A DNA stretch of 64,000 nt, taken from assembly GCA_022266195.1 (NCBI GenBank), contig WHVY01000005.1:6882001-6946000 (forward strand). Reading direction: 5' to 3'. Source of the DNA: Tetranychus cinnabarinus (Eukaryota; Arthropoda; Arachnida; Trombidiformes; Tetranychidae). The notes under the pieces are model-generated. The model had not been told where the DNA came from and ran no database searches. It worked only from the letters and a program-made list of their open reading frames with translations. Positions 1 to 10,685 of the stretch are shown in pieces (position 1 is the first letter of the stretch; the number at the start of each line of letters is the position of its first letter). A program made the position numbers and the translations under genes.

Positions 1-193
1 TCACGTCAGTGAGTTTTGCTGGCCGTCCAGGTGACTTTTTCTTGCCATAATTTTCACCCAAAACGATATAATGATGAACAATACTCACTGATCGATTAAT
101 CTTTTTAGCAATAACTCGTGTTGAATCACCAGCACCTCTTAAAGTATCAATATGACCCATTTCATACGGTGTAAGTGACGAACCTCGACCCAT
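1..193 (-). CDS. Tc1-like transposase, N-terminal end (partial)
   Basis: Reading the minus strand from an ATG at 193 gives about 64 residues that run off the left edge without a stop. They begin MGRGSSLTPYEMGHIDTLR and end with the GRPAKLTD motif that typically links the two helix-turn-helix units of Tc1-family transposases. The first HTH would bind the terminal repeats of the element; the catalytic DDE part lies outside the window. No frameshift is visible in this piece, so whether the element is active cannot be judged. The repeats at 330-354 and 504-528 are placed where the terminal repeat of this element should be. Confidence 0.8.
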   Translation of the reverse strand, partial: MGRGSSLTPYEMGHIDTLRGAGDSTRVIAKKINRSVSIVHHYIVLGENYGKKKSPGRPAKLTDV

Positions 194-329
194 AGTTAAT
201 TGCACAAATATTTCAAACAAATTACAATGTAGTTAGGGATGCAAATCAAAAGTGACCCTTTTCTCATTGTTTCTGTCTATTTATACTGAAAAATCAGCTC
301 AAAGATTAAGAAAATTCCTATGAAATGAA

Positions 330-528
330 CATTGTCTCTATCCTTTTTGCCACCCATCTAAGCTAATTGTGTGGATTAGTTGATTTCCCGAGAAACTTTT
401 TCTTGGAAAATGGATCGACTGGTTGATTTTAGCCTCTAATCTTGCCCTGAAGTACATTTTGTTTCAAAATTCCCTTAAAATCGATCACAATTACCAAAAA
501 ACTCACTGTCTCTATCTTTTTTGCCACC
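330..528. repeat. Direct repeat pair upstream of the Tc1-like transposase (possible IR/DR terminus)
   Basis: A 25-base motif at 330-354 (core TGTCTCTATC, then a T-run and TTGCCACC) recurs in the same orientation at 504-528 with very few changes. The spacing is 174 bp. Tc1 elements of the IR/DR type carry two transposase-binding direct repeats per end about 165 bp apart, so the copy at 504-528 would be the outer and 330-354 the inner site. The other end of the element is not in the window. Confidence 0.5.
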
Positions 529-534
529 AGTTTA

Positions 535-851
535 TTGGTACTTAGCATCTTACAATATCCAAGCATTTTTTGCAGTTAACAAAAATTGATTATCTCAACT
601 AATTGCTGAGATATTCTAATTTAATTGAAAAATGGGAAAAATTTTTATGCCCTATTCTTTAACATTGATTTAAATCAAAAATACAGTTTTGCAAGGTGTC
701 CCCCCTTTGGACATTTTTCACTTTTTAGCGTTTTTTCGCAATTTATTTTTCCATTTTTCGATTAAATTAGAATATCTCAGCAATTAGTTGAGATAATCAA
801 TTTTTGTTAATTGCAAAAAATGCATGGATATTGTAAGACGCTAAGTATCAA
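535..851. repeat. Small palindromic foldback element
   Basis: The stretch 535-637 is repeated as its reverse complement at about 742-851 with only scattered mismatches, leaving a loop of about 100 bases. Both arms contain the palindromic-looking string TCTCAACTAATTGCTGAGA. It carries no coding sequence and is probably a non-autonomous DNA element next to the Tc1-like end. Confidence 0.75.
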
Positions 852-1495
852 TATTCATCACTGTGTGATACTCATTTATCAACAAAACGTGTTTTTATTG
901 GTCGAGGATTCGATTTCATGGAATACTGTTTTCTCAGACGTTTTAATGAACTGCCACCTTTACTTGATCCTGAGGAATAAATCGCAATATATCAAGTCAG
1001 CAAGTGAACCTTTTTCGTTTTTTTCATTAGACATCGAGTTATGTGTGATTTGCCAAAATCAAATCTAATTGTCAAGTTAATTATTCTATGTGAATATTGG
1101 AATTGTTCATCAGAAAACAGTTTCGTTTGAAAAATAAATCCAAAAATTGGAAAATTGAAATTTGAAAGATGACAGATGAAAAACAACTTTTGAAATGTTT
1201 TCAAACTAAGGTGGCGCAAGTGATTGTCTCAGTAAATTGGCTGAAATGAAGCTGAAGCTTTGGCTACATCATGTGAGAATGAATCAATCCCACAGACAAA
1301 ATACTGTTCATCAAAAAACTCAAGGACTTAGTTGACTTCATAAAGAGCAATTCTTACCATTTTGTGAGTTCTGTTGCTTGTTATTGCTTGAAATTTTCTC
1401 AAAGTTTTCATGTAATTGAATTATGTAACGTGACTCCAAATGATTTAATAACCAAATAACAGTTGGTGCCTAATTAAGGAGGAGTTAAGGCTGTT
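852..1495. other. Non-coding stretch, no gene recognised
   Basis: AT-rich sequence. Short open frames at 811-1068 and 992-1219 overlap on opposite strands, lack family features and look like chance frames. Confidence 0.6.
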
Positions 1496-1503
1496 TATAA
1501 AAT
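1496..1503 (+). promoter_or_regulatory. TATA box of the tandem-C1 gene
   Basis: TATAAAAT lies about 135 bp before the ATG at 1632. The paralogous gene on the minus strand keeps the nearby sequence (GAGCAGACAGTTG and the leader CTAATTGTCAAGTTAATC) but its TATA is altered to an AATAAAA-like string. Confidence 0.45.
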
Positions 1504-1631
1504 CAAGTAATAAAATTTGAGCAGACAGTTGAACTATCTTCTTCAAGTTTTACACATTCATTTAAATAACTTACTGTAATTCGCTTTATTATTAATAACA
1601 AGCAAAAACCTGTCTAATTGTCAAGTTAATC

Positions 1632-2584
1632 ATGCCAAGTAAAATTCATTCAGTTGCTGGTCATCAATTTAAAGCTACTTTGCTTACTTCACCAACTTTC
1701 TGTTCCCATTGTGATGGATTCATTTTTGGTTTTGGGAAACAAGGATATCAATGTAAAGGTAAGATATTGGAATGAATAAATTCATTTTATAAGTGAATTT
1801 AATAATTTTTTATATTTCTTGCAATTGAAGGCTGTGTGTGTGTTGTACACAAAAGATGTCACAATGCTGTGAAAAATCAATGTAAAGTTGGAGAAACTAA
1901 TCAGGTAAATTGAATTCATAACATCAAATGTTCAGTTTATTTTATATGACAAGTTTCTTATGATCAGAAAATTGATCTTATATTATAACATTACTAATTG
2001 CTTTATTATCTTTATCAGGATTTGCTTAATGAGGATCAACAAGATGTTGGTGAATCTCATACATTTGAAGTTCGCACCTACTTGTCACCAACCTTCTGTA
2101 ATCATTGTGGTTCATTATTGACTGGACTTGTACATCAAGGCCTCAAATGCAAAGGTAAGTTGCCATCAAAAACAGTTTCAATTACTCAAAATGAATCCAA
2201 AAATAGATACGATAGTAGATGAAATAGCTCTTATTTGATATTTTTAAGCCAGCTCGGCATCAGTAAAAGGATTACGTCAGTAGATTGAACAAATTGAAGA
2301 AGTAAGTTCTGCCAGAACAGCCATAATTGCACAATATACGCATGATTCAATCTCAACTGTAATATACAGTTCATAAAAAATAACAGGACTAAAATTTTGA
2401 CTATGCTTACAACTTGCTAAGTTTTGAAAGAATTTACGAGAAATAAATTGAGGGTTTGCTGCTCTATTGAGCTTGTTTAGAGATTCAGCTAATTTTCCTT
2501 TTTCTTATTTTTTCAGATTGTGGGGTGAATGTTCACAGAAAATGCAGCAAATATTTTCCCGTGAAATGTGAACATAATGCTTGA
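1632..2584 (+). CDS. Protein with two C1 (phorbol-ester/DAG type) zinc domains and nothing else
   Basis: Four exons with GT-AG junctions join in frame: 1632-1758, 1831-1904, 2019-2154, 2517-2584. The product has about 134 residues. The first C1 domain begins at H10 or so and has the full pattern H-X12-C-X2-C-X13-C-X2-C-X4-H-X2-C-X7-C; the second repeats it exactly ([17 protein letters not shown] ... CGVNVHRKC). C1 domains bind diacylglycerol or phorbol ester and take proteins to membranes; the closest matches by pattern are the tandem C1 domains of protein kinase C and D. Here no kinase, C2 or other domain follows: a TGA comes directly after the second finger. It could be a captured N-terminal part of a PKC-type gene that kept its own start. 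All zinc ligands are present, so it is probably functional or very recent. Confidence 0.8.
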
Positions 2585-4394
2585 TATTTCTGGCTACTTC
2601 AATGTTGTTTGTTAATGGCCAATTTGCGATATAAAACCTTTATAAATTATGCTGCATAAATGGTTAACCAATAATCCTCAATCAAAATTTTCTTTTGGAA
2701 GTATTCAGAGAAAAATCAGTAAAACAGATTATACTGTTAAAAATTGCATTTAACATTGATTTGTGCCATGTTACAAGAATTATCTTTGAATTGTATTAAT
2801 CGATTATTGATAAAAATAAAATTGCTTTAAAATAACTTCAGAAAATACAATCTACTTTTTTGTATCAATACCTTTGGCTACTCTTGAACTTGAAAAATCT
2901 CAGATTGTGAAATAATCCTTCACCTTCATAAAAAATTATTGCTATTATTATTATGCTTTTGAAATTATTCGGATAGTTTATACTGTTTGCATAGCCTTAA
3001 AAGACTCTCCAGTGCAGAATTATAACAAAAAATAACATTAGATTTAATTAACTGACGTAATTTAATTTCCGCGCTGACAATACATACCAGAAATTACCAT
3101 AGAAATATCCTAAAATAACAAATTATTTGAATTCGCTGTATTAACATATTTTTATTGAGCAAAATAAAACATGACAAGTTCATGTTTATCAATATTTCTT
3201 CACTTGTCCAGAATGGAATAAGGTTGCATTTGATTTCTGATTGTGGAAAGGTGAGCTTTTTATCCTTTTGTGGCAGCTCAAAATAAGCAGTGAACTTGCC
3301 AGGCTTCCAAATCGAATTCGATCTATTGCAGAAATCTTGTATTGCACGCAAATATTGAGGTGGATGCAGGTTGTGACATTAGTGCATGATCAAAATTGTC
3401 AAAAAATGAGATTTTTCAGGTTTGTCAACAACAATCTACCTTCCGCGACAACGGAATCGCGAAAAAGTTAGCAAACTCATTGACTATTCAACTTCATCAG
3501 GATCACTAGAAAATTTTTTTTTTAATTTGGATGGTATTCCGTAAGGTACTGCCGCTGCATTTACATTTCGCACTTCACGAAGACCCGCTAAATACCGAGC
3601 CCCTATAACAACGACGTAAAATTTTACACTTTATTTGTGTTCCAGTGTAATAATTTTAACATATTTAATTATTTTATTGATCACTCTTTGATTTTAAAGC
3701 TCTTTCCAATCATACAGTGTGTAGCAAAACATTGTGGCCACATGTATTAGGTATCAGGTATGTACATTGTGATACGTTGTGATAGTACCTTATATTCAAT
3801 ATGTGATAGAGAATATATTGAGCTTTAATCTAGAATAATTTTCATGATGACCAGAATCAAAATAAAATAATAGTTAACAATTTAATTGATCAACTTTTTA
3901 CCAATTGGGTTGAACATAATTTAATATTACATATTATATGTATTATCATATGGATATTTTCAAACTAAAATTTCGATCAAGGAATTCATTTTTTCGAAGA
4001 TTTCAATAAATTTTCGAAATTATTAGTTGATACAGAAAGTTACCAGAAATTGTCAGTAGATTATTCAACAGTCCCTCAAACCTCTTTGTTTACAATTTGG
4101 ATGGCTAACAATTGTAATCTTTAATTAATTAATCAAGATTTTTCACTTTTAAAAAAAAATTGTACTTAATTAATCACCTTGAAAATAATAATAATGTTAA
4201 TGATAATGATAAGGCCAACAATTACAAAATTAAATTATTTTGTAATTTAATGTTACTTGCTCAATAAATAGCACTTGCTGTGTATATAAGCTATTTCAAG
4301 TTACTGACAATTACTGGTAACTTTCTGTAGTTGGTTAACCGTCTTTCAGTCAATTATAAAGGTTTGACAAAAGCCAGCAATATAAAGCATTATG
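2585..4394. other. Intergenic region between the two C1 genes
   Basis: Mostly AT-rich non-coding sequence. One minus-strand open stretch at 3484-3612 is described separately. The frames at 3094-3351 and 3241-3471 overlap each other on opposite strands and match no family I know. Confidence 0.6.
3484..3612 (-). other. Possible orphan coding fragment
   Basis: The minus strand encodes about 43 residues, from a point near 3612 to a TAG at 3484-3486, with protein-like composition (ARYLAGLREVRNVNAAAVPY, then an acidic end SSDPDEVE). There is no start codon and no clear splice acceptor upstream. I do not recognise the family. It may be the last exon of a lost gene or chance. Confidence 0.25.
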
Positions 4395-5894
4395 TCAACA
4401 TTTTATGGGAAAATATTTTCTGCCTTTTCTGCGAACATTTGCCCCACAATCTGGAAAAATAAGAAAATGAAAATTAGCTGAGTCTCTAAACAAGTTCTAT
4501 GGAATTGCAAAAACCTCAAATTTCTTTCTTGTAAATTCTTTCAAAGTCACAGAATAAGTCTTGGGCTGTTACTTGTTGGTGAACAGGATGTTATCACTGG
4601 TATTAAACCATTCGTGTATTATGTATTGATGGGTGCTCTGAAATAACTTCCGTCTTCAATACACTCAATCTATTGTTTAATCTTTTCATTCACACCAGTC
4701 ATTGTTTTCATGTAGATCAGAGTTATTTCATCGGTCAACTTTCAATTCTGGGATTTATTTTCCAATCTTACTGTTCTTGATGGAAAATTACCTTTGCATT
4801 TGAAGCCTTGATGGACAATTCCGCCCAATATTGAACCACAATTACAGACAATTGGTAACATGTAGGTGCGAGTATGAGATTTACCAATATCTTGTTGATC
4901 CTCATTAGACAAATCCTGGTAAAGATAATTAAGCATATTATTAGGTTGTCCGGGCTAAAGTGGCGAAAGTTTGATCAAAGATATTTTTGAATATGAATTT
5001 CGTAGCTAACTCAAATTTCAGAATTTTATTAATAAATGCTACAAAATTGATTACGCGAAATTTCAGGCTAAAATTAACAATAATTAAAAAGTAAGTAGAA
5101 AATTAGTGAAAAAATCAAAAATCGAAAATTTCACTTCATTGATCGAGTCTGTAGACTAAACCTCGAATGATAGATGCACGAAATTAACACAAATTATTCG
5201 CCTAGCCTTCTTTCAGCGAATTGTAATTTAATTTTCTCAACAAAATTAAACACTTTTATTTAATCATCAAAAAATATCCAAAAATTGAAAAAAGTTAGCG
5301 AGCAAGTAAAAAGGGGACCCTTTGATTTTTTGGAATTTTCGTCAAAATAAAAAAACGAATTTTTGATTTAAATTTTTTTAATTTTTTAACCAAACCATAT
5401 AATTCTATTCTATTAATTGCAAAATAATTAGCTATTCAGCTACCACAAACCGAAAATTCATGAAAAAATCATACCAATGCGAAATCAGCAAAAATTTAAG
5501 TTCCGCCATTTTGGCCCGGACAACCTAATAGTAATGAGGAATGTTTTCCTGTCATACACTCACGAAACTTGTAATACATCAACAAAAATAATCATTTAAT
5601 GCTAGGAATTCAATTTACCTGATTAGTTTCTACAAATTTACATCGAATTTTCACAGCAATGTGACACCTTTTGTGTACAACACAGAAACAACCTCCAATT
5701 AAAAGAAATAAAAAAATATTAAATTCATTTATATAATAAATTGAATTTATTCATTCCAATATCTTACCTTTACATTGATATCCTTGTTTCCCAAGACCAA
5801 AAATGAATCCATGACAGTGGGAGCAGAAAGTTGGTGAAGTAAGCAAAGTAGCTTTAAATTGATGACCAGCAACTGAATGGATTTTACCTGACAT
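4395..5894 (-). pseudogene. Decaying paralogue of the tandem-C1 gene
   Basis: Mirror-image copy of the gene at 1632-2584 with the same four exons: 5768-5894, 5619-5692, 4792-4915, 4395-4450. Exons 1 and 2 are open and keep a complete first C1 domain. In exon 3 the second C1 has lost residues in frame, so H-X12-C-X2-C has become H-X9-C-X-C. In exon 4 the ligand His reads Arg (NVRRKG) and a ligand Cys reads Gly, and a TGA comes three residues earlier than in the sister. The second finger should therefore not bind zinc properly. The intron between exons 2 and 3 holds a TIR element (4945-5526). The reading frame is still open, so a one-finger protein cannot be excluded. Confidence 0.7.
4945..5526. 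mobile_element. Non-autonomous TIR element (MITE) in an intron of the C1 paralogue
   Basis: Inverted ends beginning GGTTGTCCGGGC match at both sides for about 22 bases with a few differences, and each end is flanked by TA. The element is 582 bp and has no coding sequence. TA flanks suggest mobilisation by a Tc1/mariner-type transposase. The sister intron at 1905-2018 lacks it, so it entered after the duplication. Confidence 0.8.
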
Positions 5895-6620
5895 GATTAA
5901 CTTGACAATTAGACAGACACTTGTTCGTTAATAAAGTGAATTACAATAGATTGAAAGGTTGTGTAAAACTAGAATAAGATGTAGTCTGAAGCAGAAGCAA
6001 CTGTCTGCTCAACTTTTATTGCTTAATAAACAGCTTTTGCAGACTCTGATTTCAGACTATAACAGGCTCAGCCATCTAGCGATGTTACAGTAAGAGCTGA
6101 TATAATGAAACTCTCTTGGAATAGCTTAAATTTAGTCTAGATAATATCATGATATGATAATTGGCTAACCTTGATGCTCACTTGGTGAAGTTTATTGCGT
6201 TGTTATCAAATCACACATTGAATCCTATTTTATCGTCTGCAGTTATTAAATAATAGGATTATTCGTTATTCCGTCCAATATAGATCCGGTTCATTTAATG
6301 AACGGGGAAAACTAGTGAATCTAATCTCATCTAACGATAGTGATTCCATTTCAAAAGTATTATTATTCGAACTTTATCACTTTAGGTTTATCAATGTATT
6401 AACAATAAGGCTTACTTGTAAGATGGGGCAAAGTAATGTTACCTTTTCTAAACGAGCCTTTACCATTCCCGGATCTAAAGTGTAATCATTGAAACCAATC
6501 TCTCATAATTGAGACAAAAAGAAAAGAAAAAGGATTATAATCATTCAAAACCAGTTCGTCAATAAAACTATATGAGTTTCACTTCTTTCAGCTCATAGCT
6601 TCAACATCAACAACTCGACT
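5895..6620. other. Upstream region of the C1 paralogue, no gene seen
   Basis: The first 130 bp repeat the leader and proximal promoter of the gene at 1632 in inverted orientation. The rest is AT-rich with no supported coding exon. Confidence 0.6.
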
Positions 6621-6621
6621 A

Positions 6622-6989
6622 TCCTGTGAAAGCAACTAATCGTTTCTTAGCCATTGCATTGGATGCGTAAGTAGTGCAAGTAATCATCAACTGCTTGAGT
6701 CTATTGTATGCTTTCATTGATTGTTGCATAAACCTTTACATCTTTGCTTTTTTATTTCAGCTCTGGACATGTGCATTCGATTTTGGGATTTTCTGAGACT
6801 CTAATGGCTGCCGGTTATCAAGTGTATCCGGTTCATCGTGAAAGGTACAGATCTTTAGCTGAAAAAGGAGGAGCATCGTTCATTGCGTTAGATGGAGATT
6901 TATTGCTGCTTAGTATAGAGGAACTAATGATTATGTTTATTGATTGGCGTCACAACAGGCAGAACCTGTCACTGTCCTTTTGTCAATGA
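6622..6989 (+). pseudogene. UDP-glycosyltransferase fragment (bacterial-type, as in spider mites)
   Basis: Two exons, 6622-6666 and 6761-6989, join in frame across a GT-AG intron to read RFLAIALDASGHVHSILGF and onward through SETLMAAGYQVYPVHRERYR. This is the N-terminal acceptor-binding start of a family 1 UDP-glycosyltransferase, where the His after SG is the usual catalytic base position. No ATG precedes it: an in-frame TAG lies just upstream. The frame ends at 6989 after about 90 residues, while full UGTs have 430-500, and the UDP-sugar signature region is absent from the rest of the locus. Spider mites are known to have many such genes acquired from bacteria; this one is a remnant. Confidence 0.75.
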
Positions 6990-9038
6990 TTTTTCATCAG
7001 AGAAACTTACCAACGTAACTTATGCCGGTCATCACCAGAGTTGGAATCAATATGAAACTCATTTTCAAAATAACTAAATAATTCATAAATGTGGTCTCGA
7101 ACTCGGGACAGGCCAGCGTTACCTCAACTCTACCCTTAACCCGCCGCTTTACACCAAATAATGCAAAAAAATGACAACATCATCTAATACCACGCTTTGG
7201 AAGCTCAGTTATCAATCCTGAATCGGTGATATTTGGTATTCAAGAAAATTCGGTTTTATGCAGTTAAGTTCAACTGATAATTTTCGCGTTAAGTGCAGCT
7301 ACCAGTGTAATCAATTTATAACATAGCCTGTAAAATTGAAATTACAAACATTACTATGTAATAACAGATACTCTAGACTATCGGCTGCCAAATGGATTGA
7401 TTTTTTCAAATTTTTATCGTTTTGATTGATTATTTGTTGATTTCATTAAATGTTGATCACCAAGAAAATTATATCAAATTAAAGCTGAATTTTAACCATT
7501 AGGAAAAATCATAAGTTGAACTCAACTGCATAAAAACCGAACCTTATCAATTCCTGAAAAATCAATATTTCTAACCTTATTGATTGTCTCTTCATTTGCT
7601 TATTAATTTGATCAACCTCAATGATTTCCCAGATTTGGCCTGATGTTGATGACCAGAAACTGGGAAATTCAGTAACATAAATATTCGAATTCAGCCAGAT
7701 CATTGACATTCACCTAAAGTTAATGGACAAATTAATTAAATTTACTGGTTAATCCAATTCATGTTAATTTCAGCATCGGGAATGGCATGGCTGCAACCAG
7801 CTGTTAATAGCCAATGATTTCAGGCACCTATTAAAAATATGAAAGATTAATTGATTGATCAATAGTAGATGCAAATTGCATCAAAATTTATCAAAACTGT
7901 TTGCATAATAATAATCAATGAAACTGCCAATATTTGGTAATTTGCTTGTTTGCTTACTCAATTAACTGAATTTGAAAGTTATAACACTAATGTATTGCTG
8001 TTGATCAATAGTCTGACATTAGTAAAGGAGGTTTGATGTTATTAATTAAAACTACACTTAGAAGAGGATCAAATAGCTGTTGAAAGTGGATAATTAGCAA
8101 TTTTCAATGCAATCAATAATGTTCAATAGCCAAAGCGCAAACAGATACAAGGACGGTAAAGAAAGGGTAAAAATGATTCAATGAAGAGTCAATTCAAGGT
8201 TAAGATGATTAATAGAGTTAAATTTGAATAGTACAAACTTTACTACATAACTCAACACATAACTAAACTGTTTGCTTAACAATTAACCTGGTAATGACAT
8301 TTACCTTGGTAATAACAATAACAAAATAATAACAATAATAATACTGTTGATACTTGATGAAAAAAACTGGAACTCATTTGAAAATCGAAAGGAAAATTGA
8401 TATTTCCTTTAACCTTTTTCTTCTTCTTCTTCCAATCATCACCTTATTTATCAACTTAACTCTCCCACCTTCATTGCTAGGCTCAAAATAAACTACCAGC
8501 AACAAAAAAGTTGCTTGTTGAACAAGAACCAGAAAAGAGCAAAACCCAAAATAAAACCAGAATTTATCGATAAATTTGGTCAGCTCAAAATGATTATTTC
8601 CAGGGTTAGATAAAATTAGAATAACTTATCCAGTAGATTCACTCAGATTTATCGTCGTCAGTTGTTCATTTTGATTGGTTCATTGTCCACTTGGTTAAGA
8701 TTTAAGATCACTCGATTAAACGTCTGAAAATGTTTCAAATCAACATTTGTTTGCAGCCTTTAACAATAAACCTGTCGTCTTCATTTGAAGTAAAATGTTT
8801 GAAAAAAGTGTTCTTTGTTACAAAGTGAACTCTGACATCAAAGATTAACTGATAAGATAGTAGCATTGGCAACCGATGTAACAAACTTAACCAAAGAGTA
8901 AAGTAAGCTACTCTTTGAAACTTGACGCAACTTTGTGTCTCTGATTCAACCGACATTCATCATAATCATCGAAATTTTTAACCGTTTTTATACAAAAATT
9001 GATCAACTGTTCAGCTGTTTTGCTATGTTTAAATAACC
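6990..9038. other. Non-coding region upstream of the two-TM gene
   Basis: No supported gene. A short stretch near 7085-7150 resembles a tRNA B box on the minus strand but does not fold as a tRNA. The minus-strand frames at 7509-7709, 8735-8956 and 8908-9282 have no family features, and the last overlaps the real gene. Confidence 0.55.
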
Positions 9039-9950
9039 ATGATTGGTGGAGCGTTTGCATTGAAACGTAAACGTAAACGTGAATTGGAAGAAAAGCGAAA
9101 TGGATCGGTTCAGGATTCAATTTTACCTGGTATTTTATCGTTTGGTCAACAATTTTATCCATCTGAAAACAGGTTAGAATCTGCCATTGTTTATTATGAT
9201 AATCGCGGCATTGACAGTGCAAATTGTCGACACAGAGAGGTTGACAAAAACAATAGAGACTATGGATTAACCGTTGTGGCAATTTTCATTCTTGGAGCTG
9301 GCTTGTTGATTTTGCTGATCAGTTCAATCCTTTCTGGCTCTGTGACAACACCGATAACAACCATTGGCCTGACTTTAACTTCATTTGGCCTCTTCATTTT
9401 CATCATCAAATGTTTACTTTCCACTTTTCTCGACAGACTAACTCACCAAAAGCTAAGTCCAGAGCAAAGTGAGGACGATTTGCACAAACCATCATCACCT
9501 TCATGGATTCAGATTCCCATCAACAGTGATTTACAGCATGAAAATTACAATCACCGTCACCACCAACATAAACATCATCACCTTCATCATAATCAAGTCT
9601 ATAAACATGATAAAAATGGAAATGCAAAGCATAGTAAAGAGCCGAAATATCAATTGAGTGGAAGATTGACTGAGACCATGTCATCAATAATCCTCGACCC
9701 AAGCAAACTTAACAAGCAATCGCCAGGTTTAAATGCTGAGCAACCACCCTTTTTAATTAATCAACAATTAATTACTTCTCTGGCATCCTCTATTGATTCA
9801 ACTTGTGAGGAGAATTATCATGATTCAGTTAATAAAAATTTGTCCCTCGGTGAATTGAAAGAGACTGGTTCAGATGATATAAAACAAAGATCGAACAATA
9901 CTTCGCCATCTTTCCAGCTTTTAACCCCAATCTCAATCAACGATGTTTAA
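9039..9950 (+). CDS. Two-transmembrane protein with histidine-rich tail, family not recognised
   Basis: A single-exon gene of 303 residues with ATG in a good context (AACCATG). The N-terminus is strongly basic (KRKRKRELEEKR, residues 9-20). Two hydrophobic segments follow at about 77-98 and 104-127, separated by a short SGSVTTP loop, so both ends are probably on the same side of the membrane and, by the positive-inside rule, cytosolic. The long tail is polar, with a His-rich run at about 172-190 that might bind metal. There is no signal peptide. An AATAAA at 10071 can serve as the poly(A) signal. I cannot name the family; the topology resembles small TMEM proteins. The frame is far longer than chance in AT-rich DNA. 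Confidence 0.75.
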   Translation: MIGGAFALKRKRKRELEEKRNGSVQDSILPGILSFGQQFYPSENRLESAIVYYDNRGIDSANCRHREVDKNNRDYGLTVVAIFILGAGLLILLISSILSGSVTTPITTIGLTLTSFGLFIFIIKCLLSTFLDRLTHQKLSPEQSEDDLHKPSSPSWIQIPINSDLQHENYNHRHHQHKHHHLHHNQVYKHDKNGNAKHSKEPKYQLSGRLTETMSSIILDPSKLNKQSPGLNAEQPPFLINQQLITSLASSIDSTCEENYHDSVNKNLSLGELKETGSDDIKQRSNNTSPSFQLLTPISINDV

Positions 9951-10685
9951 TTAAGAACTGTACATTAGATTTTAATCATGAAATGTGCCAACAAATATTT
10001 TCTGTAATTGTAATGGTATAATTTTTTTGTTTTTAATACCGTGTTATTTGCCCAAGGATGAAATTATCTCAATAAAATCAACTTTTAGCGTTGCAATCTA
10101 TGTCCTAATTTATTTAATCTCTCATGCATACTAAGAGACCATGGTTTAATTGATTTATTGAAATCTTAAAGACCATCTTAATTAAAATTTTAAATTTGTA
10201 TCCTCTAGATGGCAGTGTTCAATCTCATTTGATTTAAGTTAAAATGTGAAAATCTGACGAAAAGTAAGTGCCACCAGATGGAGGTAAAAAAATTGTACAT
10301 AAGTTATTTGATGATTACAAGCAAGTTAGCTTACACAAGTTAGAGTCAAGAGGATGTTCTTTTTCTTTATTAAATCATTTTGGTCAACTATTAGTTGGCT
10401 TGATTTGGGTGTTTTGGCTAATATTTAAGCTTTTGTAGCTGTTTCGTTTTGTCATCTGGTCATATTGTTCATCATAAAGTGACCCACACTGGATTAACCG
10501 TTAATTATGTTCTCGTTTGCTGAGTTACTTTAAATCAACATAAATATTGAATATTGACTATTAGATATTGACTTGTGTTCCAACTGAAATATTCTTTAAA
10601 TTTTTTACTCTGTTTTTCCTCCAAAGTTTATTTTCACCGCTCTCTCCTCTTTCCGCTAGTCAGGCTTATTTTTAAATTTAACATC
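9951..10685. other. Intergenic region before the RRM gene
   Basis: It contains the 3' end of the two-TM gene and the presumed promoter and leader of the RRM gene. A pyrimidine-rich stretch lies at about 10595-10660. No coding sequence is seen. Confidence 0.55.
10071..10076 (+). terminator. Poly(A) signal of the two-TM gene
   Basis: AATAAA about 120 bp after the TAA, in an AT-rich 3' region. Confidence 0.5.

Noticed and set aside
7085..7150. tRNA-like B box (GAGTTCGAGACC on the minus strand), possible tRNA or SINE
   Set aside because: The T stem does not pair and no acceptor stem or anticodon arm could be built, so no tRNA is called; a decayed SINE is possible but unsupported.
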